A DNA stretch of 7,953 bases from Hyphomicrobiales bacterium (GTDB lineage: Bacteria > Pseudomonadota > Alphaproteobacteria > Rhizobiales > Devosiaceae), in assembly GCA_027082895.1 (NCBI GenBank), contig JALWTJ010000118.1:1-7953 (forward strand), read 5' to 3'. The notes below the pieces were generated by a model, which was not told where the DNA came from, searched no databases, and was given only the letters and a program-made list of their open reading frames with translations. Of the stretch, positions 1 to 6,491 are shown piece after piece. The position numbers and the translations under genes were made by a program. Each line of letters opens with the position of its first letter. Within the stretch, counting starts at the first letter, position 1.

Positions 1-1048
1 GATGGACTATGAGTCCGGCACCGTTCTTTATCAGAAGGATGCCGATGCGCCCATGGAGCCGGCCAGCATGGCCAAGCTGATGACCCTTGCCGTCGTGTTC
101 GAGCAGTTGAAGGCAGGCAGCCTGTCCGTGGACGACGAGTTCTTCATTTCCGAACACGCCTGGCGAACCGGCGGGGCAGGATCGGGCGGCTCCACCATGT
201 TTGCCGAACTCAACTCCAAGGTATCGGTTGAGAACCTGATCCGGTCAGTTATCATCCAGTCGGGAAACGATGCGGCCATTGCCCTTGCCGAGGGCATTGC
301 GGGCACCGAGGATACGTTTGTCTTGATGATGAACGAGAAGGCCGCTGAGCTGGGCCTTGAAACGTCCCATTTCATGAACGCCACCGGCCTGCCTGCCGAG
401 GGCATGGTGGTTACCGCCCGCGATCTGGCAACCCTTGCCCGGCACCTGATCCGGACCTATCCCGAATATTATTCCATTTTCTCCGAACCCTCCTTTGAAT
501 GGAACGGCATCAAGCAGAACAACCGCAACGTGCTGCTGAACGATGGTATCGGCGTTGACGGGCTGAAAACAGGCCACACCCAATCGGCCGGTTACGGCAT
601 CGTTGCCTCCACCACCCAGGGAGGGCGCCGCCTGATCGCCGTTCTGCACGGTCTGGAAACAGCGCGGGAACGGGCAGAAGAAGCACGCAAGCTGGTGACA
701 TGGGGCAGCCGGGCCTTCGAACAGGTTCCGGCCTACGATGCGGGCGAAGTCGTTGGGTATGCCAATGTCTATGGTGGGGAAAAGCCAAATGTGGGACTGG
801 TTGCCGATGGCGCCCTGAACCTTTACCTGCCCCGGGGCGGCCGCCGCTGCCTTTCCGCCGCCATCGTCTATCATGCCCCGATCCGGCCCCCGGTAGCAGA
901 GGGGGACAAACTGGCGGAGTTACGTGTATATTGCAACGACCAGCTGATTCAGTCGGCCCCCCTTTATGCGGCCCAATCCGTGGCGGAAGGATCAATTTTC
1001 CGCAAGGCGATGGACGCGTTGAAAGAGCTTGCGCTCGGCTGGTTGTGA
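1..1048 (+). CDS. D-alanyl-D-alanine carboxypeptidase, PBP5/6 family (5' end cut by window)
   Basis: Penicillin-binding serine peptidase (S11 family) that removes the terminal D-Ala from peptidoglycan pentapeptides in the periplasm. All three active-site motifs are visible, numbering from the ATG at base 2: SxxK as S22-M-A-K25, SGN at 87-89, and KTG at 189-191 within GLKTGHT. A PBP5 C-terminal beta domain follows (about 245-330). The last 20 or so residues look amphipathic, as in the membrane-anchoring tail of the family. The Met at base 2 is almost certainly internal. Homologues have a signal peptide and roughly 30-60 more residues before this point, and the segment before SxxK (MDYESGTVLY) normally follows a hydrophobic strand. 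The frame is open to the window edge. In alphaproteobacteria this gene is usually labelled dacC or dacF; I cannot choose between them. tmk starts 24 bases downstream, which suggests cotranscription. Confidence 0.95.
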   Translation, partial: MDYESGTVLYQKDADAPMEPASMAKLMTLAVVFEQLKAGSLSVDDEFFISEHAWRTGGAGSGGSTMFAELNSKVSVENLIRSVIIQSGNDAAIALAEGIAGTEDTFVLMMNEKAAELGLETSHFMNATGLPAEGMVVTARDLATLARHLIRTYPEYYSIFSEPSFEWNGIKQNNRNVLLNDGIGVDGLKTGHTQSAGYGIVASTTQGGRRLIAVLHGLETARERAEEARKLVTWGSRAFEQVPAYDAGEVVGYANVYGGEKPNVGLVADGALNLYLPRGGRRCLSAAIVYHAPIRPPVAEGDKLAELRVYCNDQLIQSAPLYAAQSVAEGSIFRKAMDALKELALGWL

Positions 1049-1072
1049 TGCATCAGAAATCCGGAAAGCTTT

Positions 1073-1759
1073 ATGGCGAACAAGGCACCCGTTTCTCCCC
1101 CCCGTTTCGTGACATTTGAAGGGGGCGAGGGGGTCGGAAAATCAACCCAGGTCAAGAACCTGCTGCACCGGCTGTCCCAGTTGGGAATTGAAAGCATCCG
1201 GACGCGGGAACCCGGTGGCACCCCCAAGGCGGAAGCCATCCGCTCCTTTATCCTGCAAGGCAATTCGGAAGCCTGGGGAACCGGAGCCGAAGCCGTGCTT
1301 TTTGCCGCGGCGCGTCTGGACCATGTCAACCAGCTTATCGGCCCCAGCCTTGCCGACGGAAAATGGGTCGTTTCCGACAGGTTTCACGATTCCACGCGGG
1401 CCTATCAGGGTGTTGCCGGGGGCGTGCAGCCGCGCCTGATCGATGCGCTGGAAGAACTGGCCCTGAACGGTTACAGCCCCGAACTGACCATCATCATGGA
1501 TATGGATCCCGAAATCGCCTTCGACCGGGTGGAACAGCGTGCGCTGGAAACCGGCATTCCTATCGCCAGCGATCGCTTTGAAAGGGAAAACCTTGATTGG
1601 CACCGCCAACTGCGGCAGGCATTTCTGGACATTGCCCGGGACAATCCGGAACGCTGCTTCATCGTTCCCGCCGACCGGAGCGAACGGGAGGTGACGGATC
1701 AGATCTGGTCCATCGTACAGGACAGGTTTTCCGAACTGGCAGCCCGGGCGTCCGCCTGA
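1073..1759 (+). CDS. tmk: Thymidylate kinase
   Basis: Phosphorylates dTMP to dTDP with ATP, the step shared by the de novo and salvage routes to dTTP; cytoplasmic. The protein is 228 residues, a little longer than the usual 205-215 because of short N- and C-terminal extensions. The P-loop is E16-GGEGVGKST (17-25). It is followed by the dTMP-binding segment REPGGTP (45-51), the LFAAAR stretch (76-81) and the DR(F/Y) motif D102-R103-F104 leading into HDSTRAYQG. The LID region carries SDRFERE around residues 165-171. The P-loop has no basic residue at its variable positions while the LID has arginines, which resembles the E. coli-like class of the family. The ATG at 1073 has a GGAAAG Shine-Dalgarno-like stretch at 1063-1068. 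The preceding carboxypeptidase gene ends 24 bases upstream and holB starts 44 bases downstream. The order tmk-holB is very common in bacteria. Confidence 0.97.
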   Translation: MANKAPVSPPRFVTFEGGEGVGKSTQVKNLLHRLSQLGIESIRTREPGGTPKAEAIRSFILQGNSEAWGTGAEAVLFAAARLDHVNQLIGPSLADGKWVVSDRFHDSTRAYQGVAGGVQPRLIDALEELALNGYSPELTIIMDMDPEIAFDRVEQRALETGIPIASDRFERENLDWHRQLRQAFLDIARDNPERCFIVPADRSEREVTDQIWSIVQDRFSELAARASA

Positions 1760-1803
1760 CGCAACTGGCAGGGCGCCCAAAAGCAGGGCAGTGGGCAAGG
1801 GAT

Positions 1804-2808
1804 ATGGAAGCAGATCAACTCGACAATGCACCGCTGCCCCAGACCTGCGCGTCCCCCCTCGGTCACGATCGCGTCTGGGAACGCCTTGAGGCACAGTTGA
1901 ATGCGGGCAGACTGCCCGGTGGCATCCTGTTGCATGGCCCCCGCGGCATCGGCAAGGCCTCCCTTGCCTTCGCCTTTGCCCGCAAGGTTCTGGCAAGAAC
2001 GGGCGATGAAGATCCTGCCCGCATCGACCATCAGATATCCCAGGGCGCCCACCCGAATCTGTTCGTGCTGCGCCGGGTTGCCCGCGAAAGCGGCACGGGC
2101 TTTTATGCCGAAATTCGCGTCAGCGAAGTGCGCGCCATCCTGCACAAGCTTTCCCAGACCGCGGGGCGCAGCGGCAACCGCCTGCTGATCGTGGACAGTA
2201 TCGATGATTGCAATGCGAATGCGGCCAATGCCCTGCTCAAGACGCTGGAAGAACCCCCGGCCGCGACCCAGATCCTGCTCGTCTCCCATCGCCCCGGTTC
2301 CCTGCTGCCCACGATCCGGTCGCGCTGTCAGGCCCTTGCCATGCGTCCGCTCACCGATGAACAGGTAGCGGCCATCATTGAGGGGCAGAAAGACACCCCC
2401 GGCGACCTGTCCAGCGCCGTTTCCTTTGCCAACGGGCGTCCCCGGCGGGCCTTTGAATTTCTGCAACTGGGCAACGATATGCTCCTGAAGGACCTTTCCA
2501 CATGGCTGAACGACGAATCGACAGCCGGACCGGTGGACGTGAACTATCTGGTTACAGGCCTGTCAAAAAAATCTTCCGAAGCTGCGCTTGGCTTTGCCCG
2601 CGAACGTGTTCTGGACTGGATTTCCCGTCAAACCCGCACCACCGCCTCCCTTTCGCCTGCCCCCCGCAATCGCCTTGCGTCCCTTGATCAGCTGTGGGAA
2701 AAGGCCAACAGCCTGTTTGCAGATATGGAAACATACAATCTGGACAAGCGGGCCGGCATGACGGTGCTGTTTGATGAAATCACGCGCTACCGTCAGCAAG
2801 CTTCCTGA
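1804..2808 (+). CDS. holB: DNA polymerase III subunit delta'
   Basis: Clamp-loader subunit of the replicative polymerase (AAA+ fold), working with delta and tau/gamma to open the beta clamp. The product is 334 residues. Visible motifs are a P-loop-like GPRGIGKAS (45-53), the Walker-B-like strand LLIVDSIDD (127-135), the signature NANAANALLKTLEEPP (137-152), a sensor-1 segment LLVSHRPG (158-165), and TIRSRC (170-175) with the SRC motif of clamp-loader subunits. No cysteine cluster lies between the P-loop and residue 135, so the zinc module of E. coli delta' is absent, as seems usual in alphaproteobacteria. The frame stays open upstream into tmk as far as 1597. I chose the ATG at 1804 because it avoids a 160-base overlap, matches the normal N-terminal length and has AAGGG at 1797-1801, although the 2-base spacing is tight. 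Confidence 0.93.
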   Translation: MEADQLDNAPLPQTCASPLGHDRVWERLEAQLNAGRLPGGILLHGPRGIGKASLAFAFARKVLARTGDEDPARIDHQISQGAHPNLFVLRRVARESGTGFYAEIRVSEVRAILHKLSQTAGRSGNRLLIVDSIDDCNANAANALLKTLEEPPAATQILLVSHRPGSLLPTIRSRCQALAMRPLTDEQVAAIIEGQKDTPGDLSSAVSFANGRPRRAFEFLQLGNDMLLKDLSTWLNDESTAGPVDVNYLVTGLSKKSSEAALGFARERVLDWISRQTRTTASLSPAPRNRLASLDQLWEKANSLFADMETYNLDKRAGMTVLFDEITRYRQQAS

Positions 2809-2859
2809 AATTTCGGCCCCAGCGTCGATCAACCTGCAAAGCCAAGAACACACCCGATC

Positions 2860-4398
2860 ATGAGTGACAGTACCTTTTACATTACCACGCCCATCTTCTA
2901 CCCGAACGGCGTACCCCATATCGGACACGCCTATACGGGGCTGGCATGCGATACCCTTGCCCGTTTCCACCGCCTTGATGGCAAGGACGTGTTCTTTCTC
3001 ACCGGCACCGACGAACACGGCCAGAAGATGCAGCAGACCGCCCAGAAGGAGGGGATTTCGGCGCTGGAGCTTGCCACGCGCAACATGGAAGTTTTTAAGC
3101 AGCTCTGGGCCAAGCTGAACCTTTCCAACGACGACTTCATCCGCACCACCGAAGAACGGCACCGGGCTTCCTGTCAGGAAATCTGGCGGCGGATGCAGGC
3201 CAACGGCGACATCTATCTGGGAACCTATTCCGGCTGGTATTCCGTGCGTCAGGAAGCCTATTTCGAAGAAAGCGAAACCCGGGTCGGCGAGGATGGCATA
3301 AGACGGGAGCCCCTGGGCTCACCGGTGGAATGGGTGGAGGAAGAAAGCTATTTCTTCCGTCTCAGCGCCTTTCAGGACCGGCTGCTGGCCCATTATGAGG
3401 CGCACCCCGAATTCATTGCCCCCCGGGAACGGCGCAACGAGGTTGCAAGCTTCGTGCGCTCCGGCCTCAGGGATCTGTCCATCTCGCGCACCAATTTCGA
3501 CTGGGGCGTTCCCGTGCCCGGCGACGAAAACCATGTCATGTATGTGTGGGTGGATGCGCTGACAAACTATATCACGGCAGCCGGTTTCCCCGATGAGAAC
3601 GCGCAGAAATGGCGTTTCTGGCCCGCGGACCTGCACATGATCGGCAAGGATATCGTGCGTTTTCATGCGGTGTACTGGCCTGCCTTCCTGATGTCAGCCG
3701 GTATCGAGCTCCCCAGGCGGGTTTTCGCCCACGGCTTCCTGCTCAACAGCGGCGAGAAAATGTCCAAGTCCGTGGGCAATGTCGTTGAACCCATGGCCCT
3801 TATCGAGCGTTTCGGCGCCGACGCCGTGCGCTTTTACTGTCTGCGCGAAGTGCCCTTCGGGCAGGACGGCTCCTACTCCGAACAAAGCATCACCAACCGC
3901 ATAAACGCCGATCTTGCCAATGATCTGGGCAATCTGGCCCAGCGTTCCCTGTCCATGATCGCAAAACATTGTGAAGGCAAACTGCCCGAACCCGGAGAGT
4001 TGACCAAAGAAGATACCGACATGCTGGCAGCCGCCGATGGCCTGCTTGCTCCTTCCCGCGACCATGTGGAGCGGCAGGAACTGCACCTGTGGCTGGCCGA
4101 TGTGTGGAAGGTCATCGGTGACGCCAATCGCTATTTTGCCGCCCAGGAACCCTGGGCCCTGCGCAAGAGCGATCCCGAGCGCATGGGCACCGTGCTCTAT
4201 GTCACCGCCGAAATCATCCGGCAGGTCGCCATTCTTGCCCAGCCCGTCATGCCGAACGCCGCCGGGCGCTTGCTGGACCAGTTGGCAATTCCCGCCGATA
4301 AACGGTTTTTCGCCGAACTGGGGCAGGGGGGGCGGCTGGAGCCGGGGCGGCCTGTTCCCAAGCCGGAAGGTGTCTTTCCCCGCCACGAAAAGGTGTGA
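2860..4398 (+). CDS. metG: Methionyl-tRNA synthetase (short, zinc-less form)
   Basis: Class I aminoacyl-tRNA synthetase that activates methionine with ATP and charges initiator and elongator tRNA-Met. The 512-residue protein opens with FYITTPIFYPNGVPHIGHAY, containing HIGH at 20-23, then LTGTDEHGQK. KMSKS lies at 300-304 inside GEKMSKSVGNVV, after FAHGFLLNSG. The helical anticodon-binding domain fills roughly residues 360-500. The connective-peptide region (about 120-165) contains no Cys pairs, so this is the form without a zinc knuckle. It also lacks the C-terminal EMAP/Trbp111-like dimerisation domain of the longer E. coli type. The length is normal for alphaproteobacterial MetG. The 51-base gap after holB shows no convincing Shine-Dalgarno sequence before the ATG at 2860; the start is set by the conserved N-terminus. 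tatD begins only 3 bases after the stop. Confidence 0.98.
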   Translation: MSDSTFYITTPIFYPNGVPHIGHAYTGLACDTLARFHRLDGKDVFFLTGTDEHGQKMQQTAQKEGISALELATRNMEVFKQLWAKLNLSNDDFIRTTEERHRASCQEIWRRMQANGDIYLGTYSGWYSVRQEAYFEESETRVGEDGIRREPLGSPVEWVEEESYFFRLSAFQDRLLAHYEAHPEFIAPRERRNEVASFVRSGLRDLSISRTNFDWGVPVPGDENHVMYVWVDALTNYITAAGFPDENAQKWRFWPADLHMIGKDIVRFHAVYWPAFLMSAGIELPRRVFAHGFLLNSGEKMSKSVGNVVEPMALIERFGADAVRFYCLREVPFGQDGSYSEQSITNRINADLANDLGNLAQRSLSMIAKHCEGKLPEPGELTKEDTDMLAAADGLLAPSRDHVERQELHLWLADVWKVIGDANRYFAAQEPWALRKSDPERMGTVLYVTAEIIRQVAILAQPVMPNAAGRLLDQLAIPADKRFFAELGQGGRLEPGRPVPKPEGVFPRHEKV

Positions 4399-4401
4399 GA
4401 A

Positions 4402-5217
4402 ATGCCTGCCAATGCCCCGCGCGTGGACCTCGGCCTGATCGACAGCCACTGCCATCTTGATTTTGATGTTCTTTCCAGGGATCTGGAGGGCGTTCTGGAA
4501 CGCATGCAGGATGCTGGCGTCATGGGGTGCGTCACCATTTCGACCTGGGTAAAGGAATATGACCTGATCCGCAAGATTGCCGAAAGCCACGACAATATCT
4601 GGTTTTCCATCGGCACCCATCCCTGCCATGCCCACGAAGAACAACACGTCACCACCGATGAGTTGATCCGGCTGGCCGCCCACGAAAAATGCATCGCCTT
4701 CGGGGAGGCGGGGCTGGACTATTTCCACAATGCGGACACGGCCCGCGAACAGGCCATCAGTTTCCGGCACCATATCGCGGCCGCCCGACAGACCGGCTTG
4801 CCACTGGTCATCCATGCACGGAATGCGGACAATGACATGATGAACATATTGTCCGAAGAAGCCGGGAAGGGGGCCTTCCCCTTTGTTCTGCACTGCTATT
4901 CCTCCGGTCCCGAACTGGCACGGTGCGGCCTTGAACTGGGAGGGTATATTTCCTTTTCCGGCATCGTGACCTTCAAAAACGCCACCGACATTCTGGAAAT
5001 TGCCAAACAGGTTCCCAAGGATCGTATCCTGGTGGAAACCGATGCCCCCTATCTGGCCCCGGTACCCCACAGGGGGAAATCCAACGAACCGTCTTTCGTC
5101 CGGCACACTGCCGCCCATCTTGCCCAGGCACGCGGCGTTTCCCTTGAACATCTGGCCGAACAGACCACGACAAACTTCGCTCGCCTGTTCACCAGATGCG
5201 GGTTGGCGGACCGGTGA
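4402..5217 (+). CDS. tatD: TatD family metal-dependent DNase/hydrolase
   Basis: TIM-barrel amidohydrolase-like enzyme of the TatD/YcfH/YjjV group. Characterised members are divalent-metal 3'-5' exonucleases or DNases linked to DNA repair and D-Tyr-tRNA editing; the substrate here cannot be read from sequence. The 271-residue protein has every expected metal ligand: H16-C-H18 near the N-terminus, E102 in FGEAGLDY, H138 in LPLVIHAR, H164 in FVLHCYSS and D214 in LVETDAPYLAP. The C-terminal NEPSFV and NFARLF segments are also typical. The stop of metG is 3 bases upstream, and an AAGG at 4390-4393 inside the metG end sits 8 bases before the ATG, pointing to coupled translation. A YcfH-like tatD directly after metG is a widespread arrangement, so this copy is more likely the YcfH type than the Tat-operon TatD. 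Confidence 0.95.
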   Translation: MPANAPRVDLGLIDSHCHLDFDVLSRDLEGVLERMQDAGVMGCVTISTWVKEYDLIRKIAESHDNIWFSIGTHPCHAHEEQHVTTDELIRLAAHEKCIAFGEAGLDYFHNADTAREQAISFRHHIAAARQTGLPLVIHARNADNDMMNILSEEAGKGAFPFVLHCYSSGPELARCGLELGGYISFSGIVTFKNATDILEIAKQVPKDRILVETDAPYLAPVPHRGKSNEPSFVRHTAAHLAQARGVSLEHLAEQTTTNFARLFTRCGLADR

Positions 5218-6032
5218 GCCCGGCAACATCCATAACCGCAACCATTCTTGGCTGCGGCTCCTCTGGCGGCGTGCCACGGGTGGGCAATCTGTGGGGCGCC
5301 TGCGATCCTCTGGATCCGCGCAACCGCAGGCGGCGGTGCTCCTTGTTGCTGACAGGCACCCGAACCGATACCGCAGGCACAACCCGCATCCTGATCGATA
5401 CCGGCTGCGACATGCGCGAACAGCTTCTTGATGCGGATGTGGATGACCTGGATGCCGTGTTCTACACCCATGAACATGCCGACCACACCCATGGCATTGA
5501 TGATCTCAGAGCCATAGCCCTTAACCAGAAAAAGCGCATCGACGTCTATTTTGCCCCCACCGCGGCAAAAACCATCACCCGCGCCTTTTCCTATTGCTTC
5601 CAGTCGCCCCCCGGCAGCGGCTATCCCCCCATCCTGACCGGACATGTCATTCATGCCGGCGAACCTGTCACCATCAGCGGGGCAGGGGGCACCATGACCC
5701 TTCTGCCCGTGCTGCAAGAACATGGGAATATCACCTCGCTGGGGTACCGGATCGGCGACCTGCTCTATTCCTGTGATGTTTCCGCATTTCCCACGCAGAG
5801 TGAACCGGCCCTTGAAGACCTGTCCGTCTGGATCATCGACGCCCTGCGTCACAAGCCTCATCCCAGCCATCTGTGCCTCGCCCAGACCCTGGAACTGGTG
5901 GAACGTTTCAAGCCCCGGCGCGCCATCCTGACCAACATGCATCTGGACCTGGACTATGAAAAGACAAGCGCCATTCTGCCCCACAATGTGGAAATGGCCC
6001 ATGACGGTTTGCAGATTTCCCTTGCACTGTAA
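5214..6032 (+). CDS. MBL-fold metallohydrolase, PhnP-like (COG1235 type)
   Basis: Metallo-beta-lactamase-fold hydrolase resembling PhnP (phosphoribosyl cyclic phosphodiesterase) and RNase Z-related enzymes. Its substrate outside phn operons is unknown, and no phosphonate genes are nearby. With a GTG start at 5214 the protein has 272 residues. Visible elements are the N-terminal ILGCGSSGGVPR (11-22), WGACDP, the metal motif H86-E-H88-A-D90-H91, H170 in QEHGN, D188 in YSCDVS, and a last motif LTNMHLDLDY (from residue 239). Near the C-terminus is AHDGLQI. The GTG overlaps the tatD stop in a GTGA arrangement, and GGCGGA at 5205-5210 may act as ribosome binding site. An ATG at 5196 in the same frame is the alternative: it gives 278 residues and a 22-base overlap, with no Shine-Dalgarno sequence that I can see. 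Family members usually begin close to the ILGCG strand, which favours the shorter form. It is the last gene of the co-directional block. Confidence 0.9.
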   Translation: MSPATSITATILGCGSSGGVPRVGNLWGACDPLDPRNRRRRCSLLLTGTRTDTAGTTRILIDTGCDMREQLLDADVDDLDAVFYTHEHADHTHGIDDLRAIALNQKKRIDVYFAPTAAKTITRAFSYCFQSPPGSGYPPILTGHVIHAGEPVTISGAGGTMTLLPVLQEHGNITSLGYRIGDLLYSCDVSAFPTQSEPALEDLSVWIIDALRHKPHPSHLCLAQTLELVERFKPRRAILTNMHLDLDYEKTSAILPHNVEMAHDGLQISLAL

Positions 6033-6063
6033 ACGCAGGAAACACGACTTTTCAAACGGCACC

Positions 6064-6086
6064 TGCCGCGGGAACGGTCCACGGCA
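6064..6086 (+). terminator. Imperfect hairpin after the MBL gene, possible weak terminator
   Basis: TGCCGCGG (6064-6071) can pair with CCACGGCA (6079-6086) across a 7-base loop, giving an 8-base stem with one mismatch. It starts 32 bases after the stop codon of the MBL gene, at the end of the co-directional block. No run of T follows, so it is not a standard intrinsic terminator. It may protect the 3' end of the transcript or do nothing. Confidence 0.3.
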
Positions 6087-6311
6087 CCCCCAGATGCCAC
6101 CTGCAAGAAAACATCCTGCAACGGCGTCCTGTCGTGACTATATCGCTTCACGCCCACGCCAACTCGCTCTACGCAGGGCATACCCGGTTTCCCCGCATTC
6201 ATTTCAATACCACCAGAATCAGTGTGCTTCGCCAATGTCCGCTTTTTCGCTACATCCATGTTCTGTTCGACTACGCACTCCGGCACACAAATTCCATCTA
6301 TATCATTTTCG

Positions 6312-6327
6312 CATAATATATATTATG
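6312..6327. repeat. Perfect 16-base palindrome, AT-rich, in the mazG upstream spacer
   Basis: CATAATATATATTATG reads identically on both strands. It is the most AT-rich point of the spacer and lies 164 bases before the mazG start codon. A two-fold symmetric AT-rich site upstream of a gene could be an operator for a dimeric regulator, or -10-like sequence on either strand (CATAAT, TATATT, TATTAT). No matching -35 element is visible at 16-18 bases. Confidence 0.55.
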
Positions 6328-6473
6328 GAACTTATTGATGGACGGAACGCCAGAAATCGGGGAGTTCGGGAATGGTGGCAAAGCCCGCTGGTCACGTACA
6401 CAAAACATTGCTAGGTCAGGTTTACTGCAACAGAACGAGCCGCAAACCGGCACATTACATCACGAATTACTCC

Positions 6474-6482
6474 GAGGAAGGA
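6474..6482 (+). promoter_or_regulatory. Ribosome binding site that fixes the mazG start
   Basis: The purine-rich GAGGAAGGA contains AAGGA (6478-6482), which ends 9 bases before the ATG at 6492. The same frame is open back to an ATG at 6372, but that start has no such sequence and would add 40 residues unlike any MazG N-terminus. This site therefore decides for 6492. Confidence 0.7.
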
Positions 6483-6491
6483 CAACCGGAT

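Larger units (their letters stand above)
6033..6491. other. 459-base spacer between the MBL gene and mazG, AT-rich centre
   Basis: No protein, tRNA or rRNA gene can be supported here. The plus-strand open stretches have no recognisable product, no Shine-Dalgarno sequence and no normal coding character. Composition shifts in the middle: I count 49 G or C among the 120 bases at 6241-6360 (41%), against 38 of 60 (63%) in a sample of the MBL gene at 5881-5940. The spacer holds an imperfect hairpin just after the MBL stop, a perfect AT palindrome at 6312-6327 and the ribosome binding site of mazG at its end. It should contain the mazG promoter, but I found no convincing -35/-10 pair. It could also hide a small RNA or the remains of a decayed gene. 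Confidence 0.7.

Noticed and set aside
1597..1803. A long N-terminal extension of HolB reaching into tmk.
   Set aside because: It would overlap tmk by more than 160 bases, and the extra residues are a frame shadow of tmk. The ATG at 1804 gives a normal delta' length.
1760..1803. GGGCGCCC and neighbouring GCCC/GGGC pairs between tmk and holB as a possible terminator.
   Set aside because: The stems are only about 4 bases, there is no T run, and an operon-internal terminator here is not supported.
3694..5382. A 562-residue minus-strand open frame opposite metG, tatD and the start of the MBL gene.
   Set aside because: Its length comes from the GC-biased codon pattern of the real genes on the other strand. 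It has no domain I recognise, and all motifs are on the plus strand.
5954..6286. A 110-residue minus-strand open frame over the end of the MBL gene and the spacer.
   Set aside because: It largely mirrors coding sequence on the other strand, has no ribosome binding site and has no family signature.
6332..6391. A short minus-strand open stretch ending in IPELPDFWRSVHQ and a stop, which at first looked like the tail of a transposase or other decayed gene.
   Set aside because: It is under 20 codons, closed by a stop just upstream, has no start, and I cannot tie it to any family.
6325..6414. A 29-residue plus-strand open frame starting with the ATG at the end of the AT palindrome.
   Set aside because: It has no Shine-Dalgarno sequence and no recognisable product. 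A leaderless start would need a promoter at the palindrome, for which no -35 element is visible.
5956..6414. A 152-residue plus-strand open frame crossing the MBL gene end and the spacer.
   Set aside because: It overlaps the well-supported MBL gene in another frame, has irregular composition and resembles nothing I know.
6372..6491. A 40-residue N-terminal extension of MazG from the ATG at 6372.
   Set aside because: It does not resemble MazG N-termini, and the good ribosome binding site at 6474-6482 supports the start at 6492.
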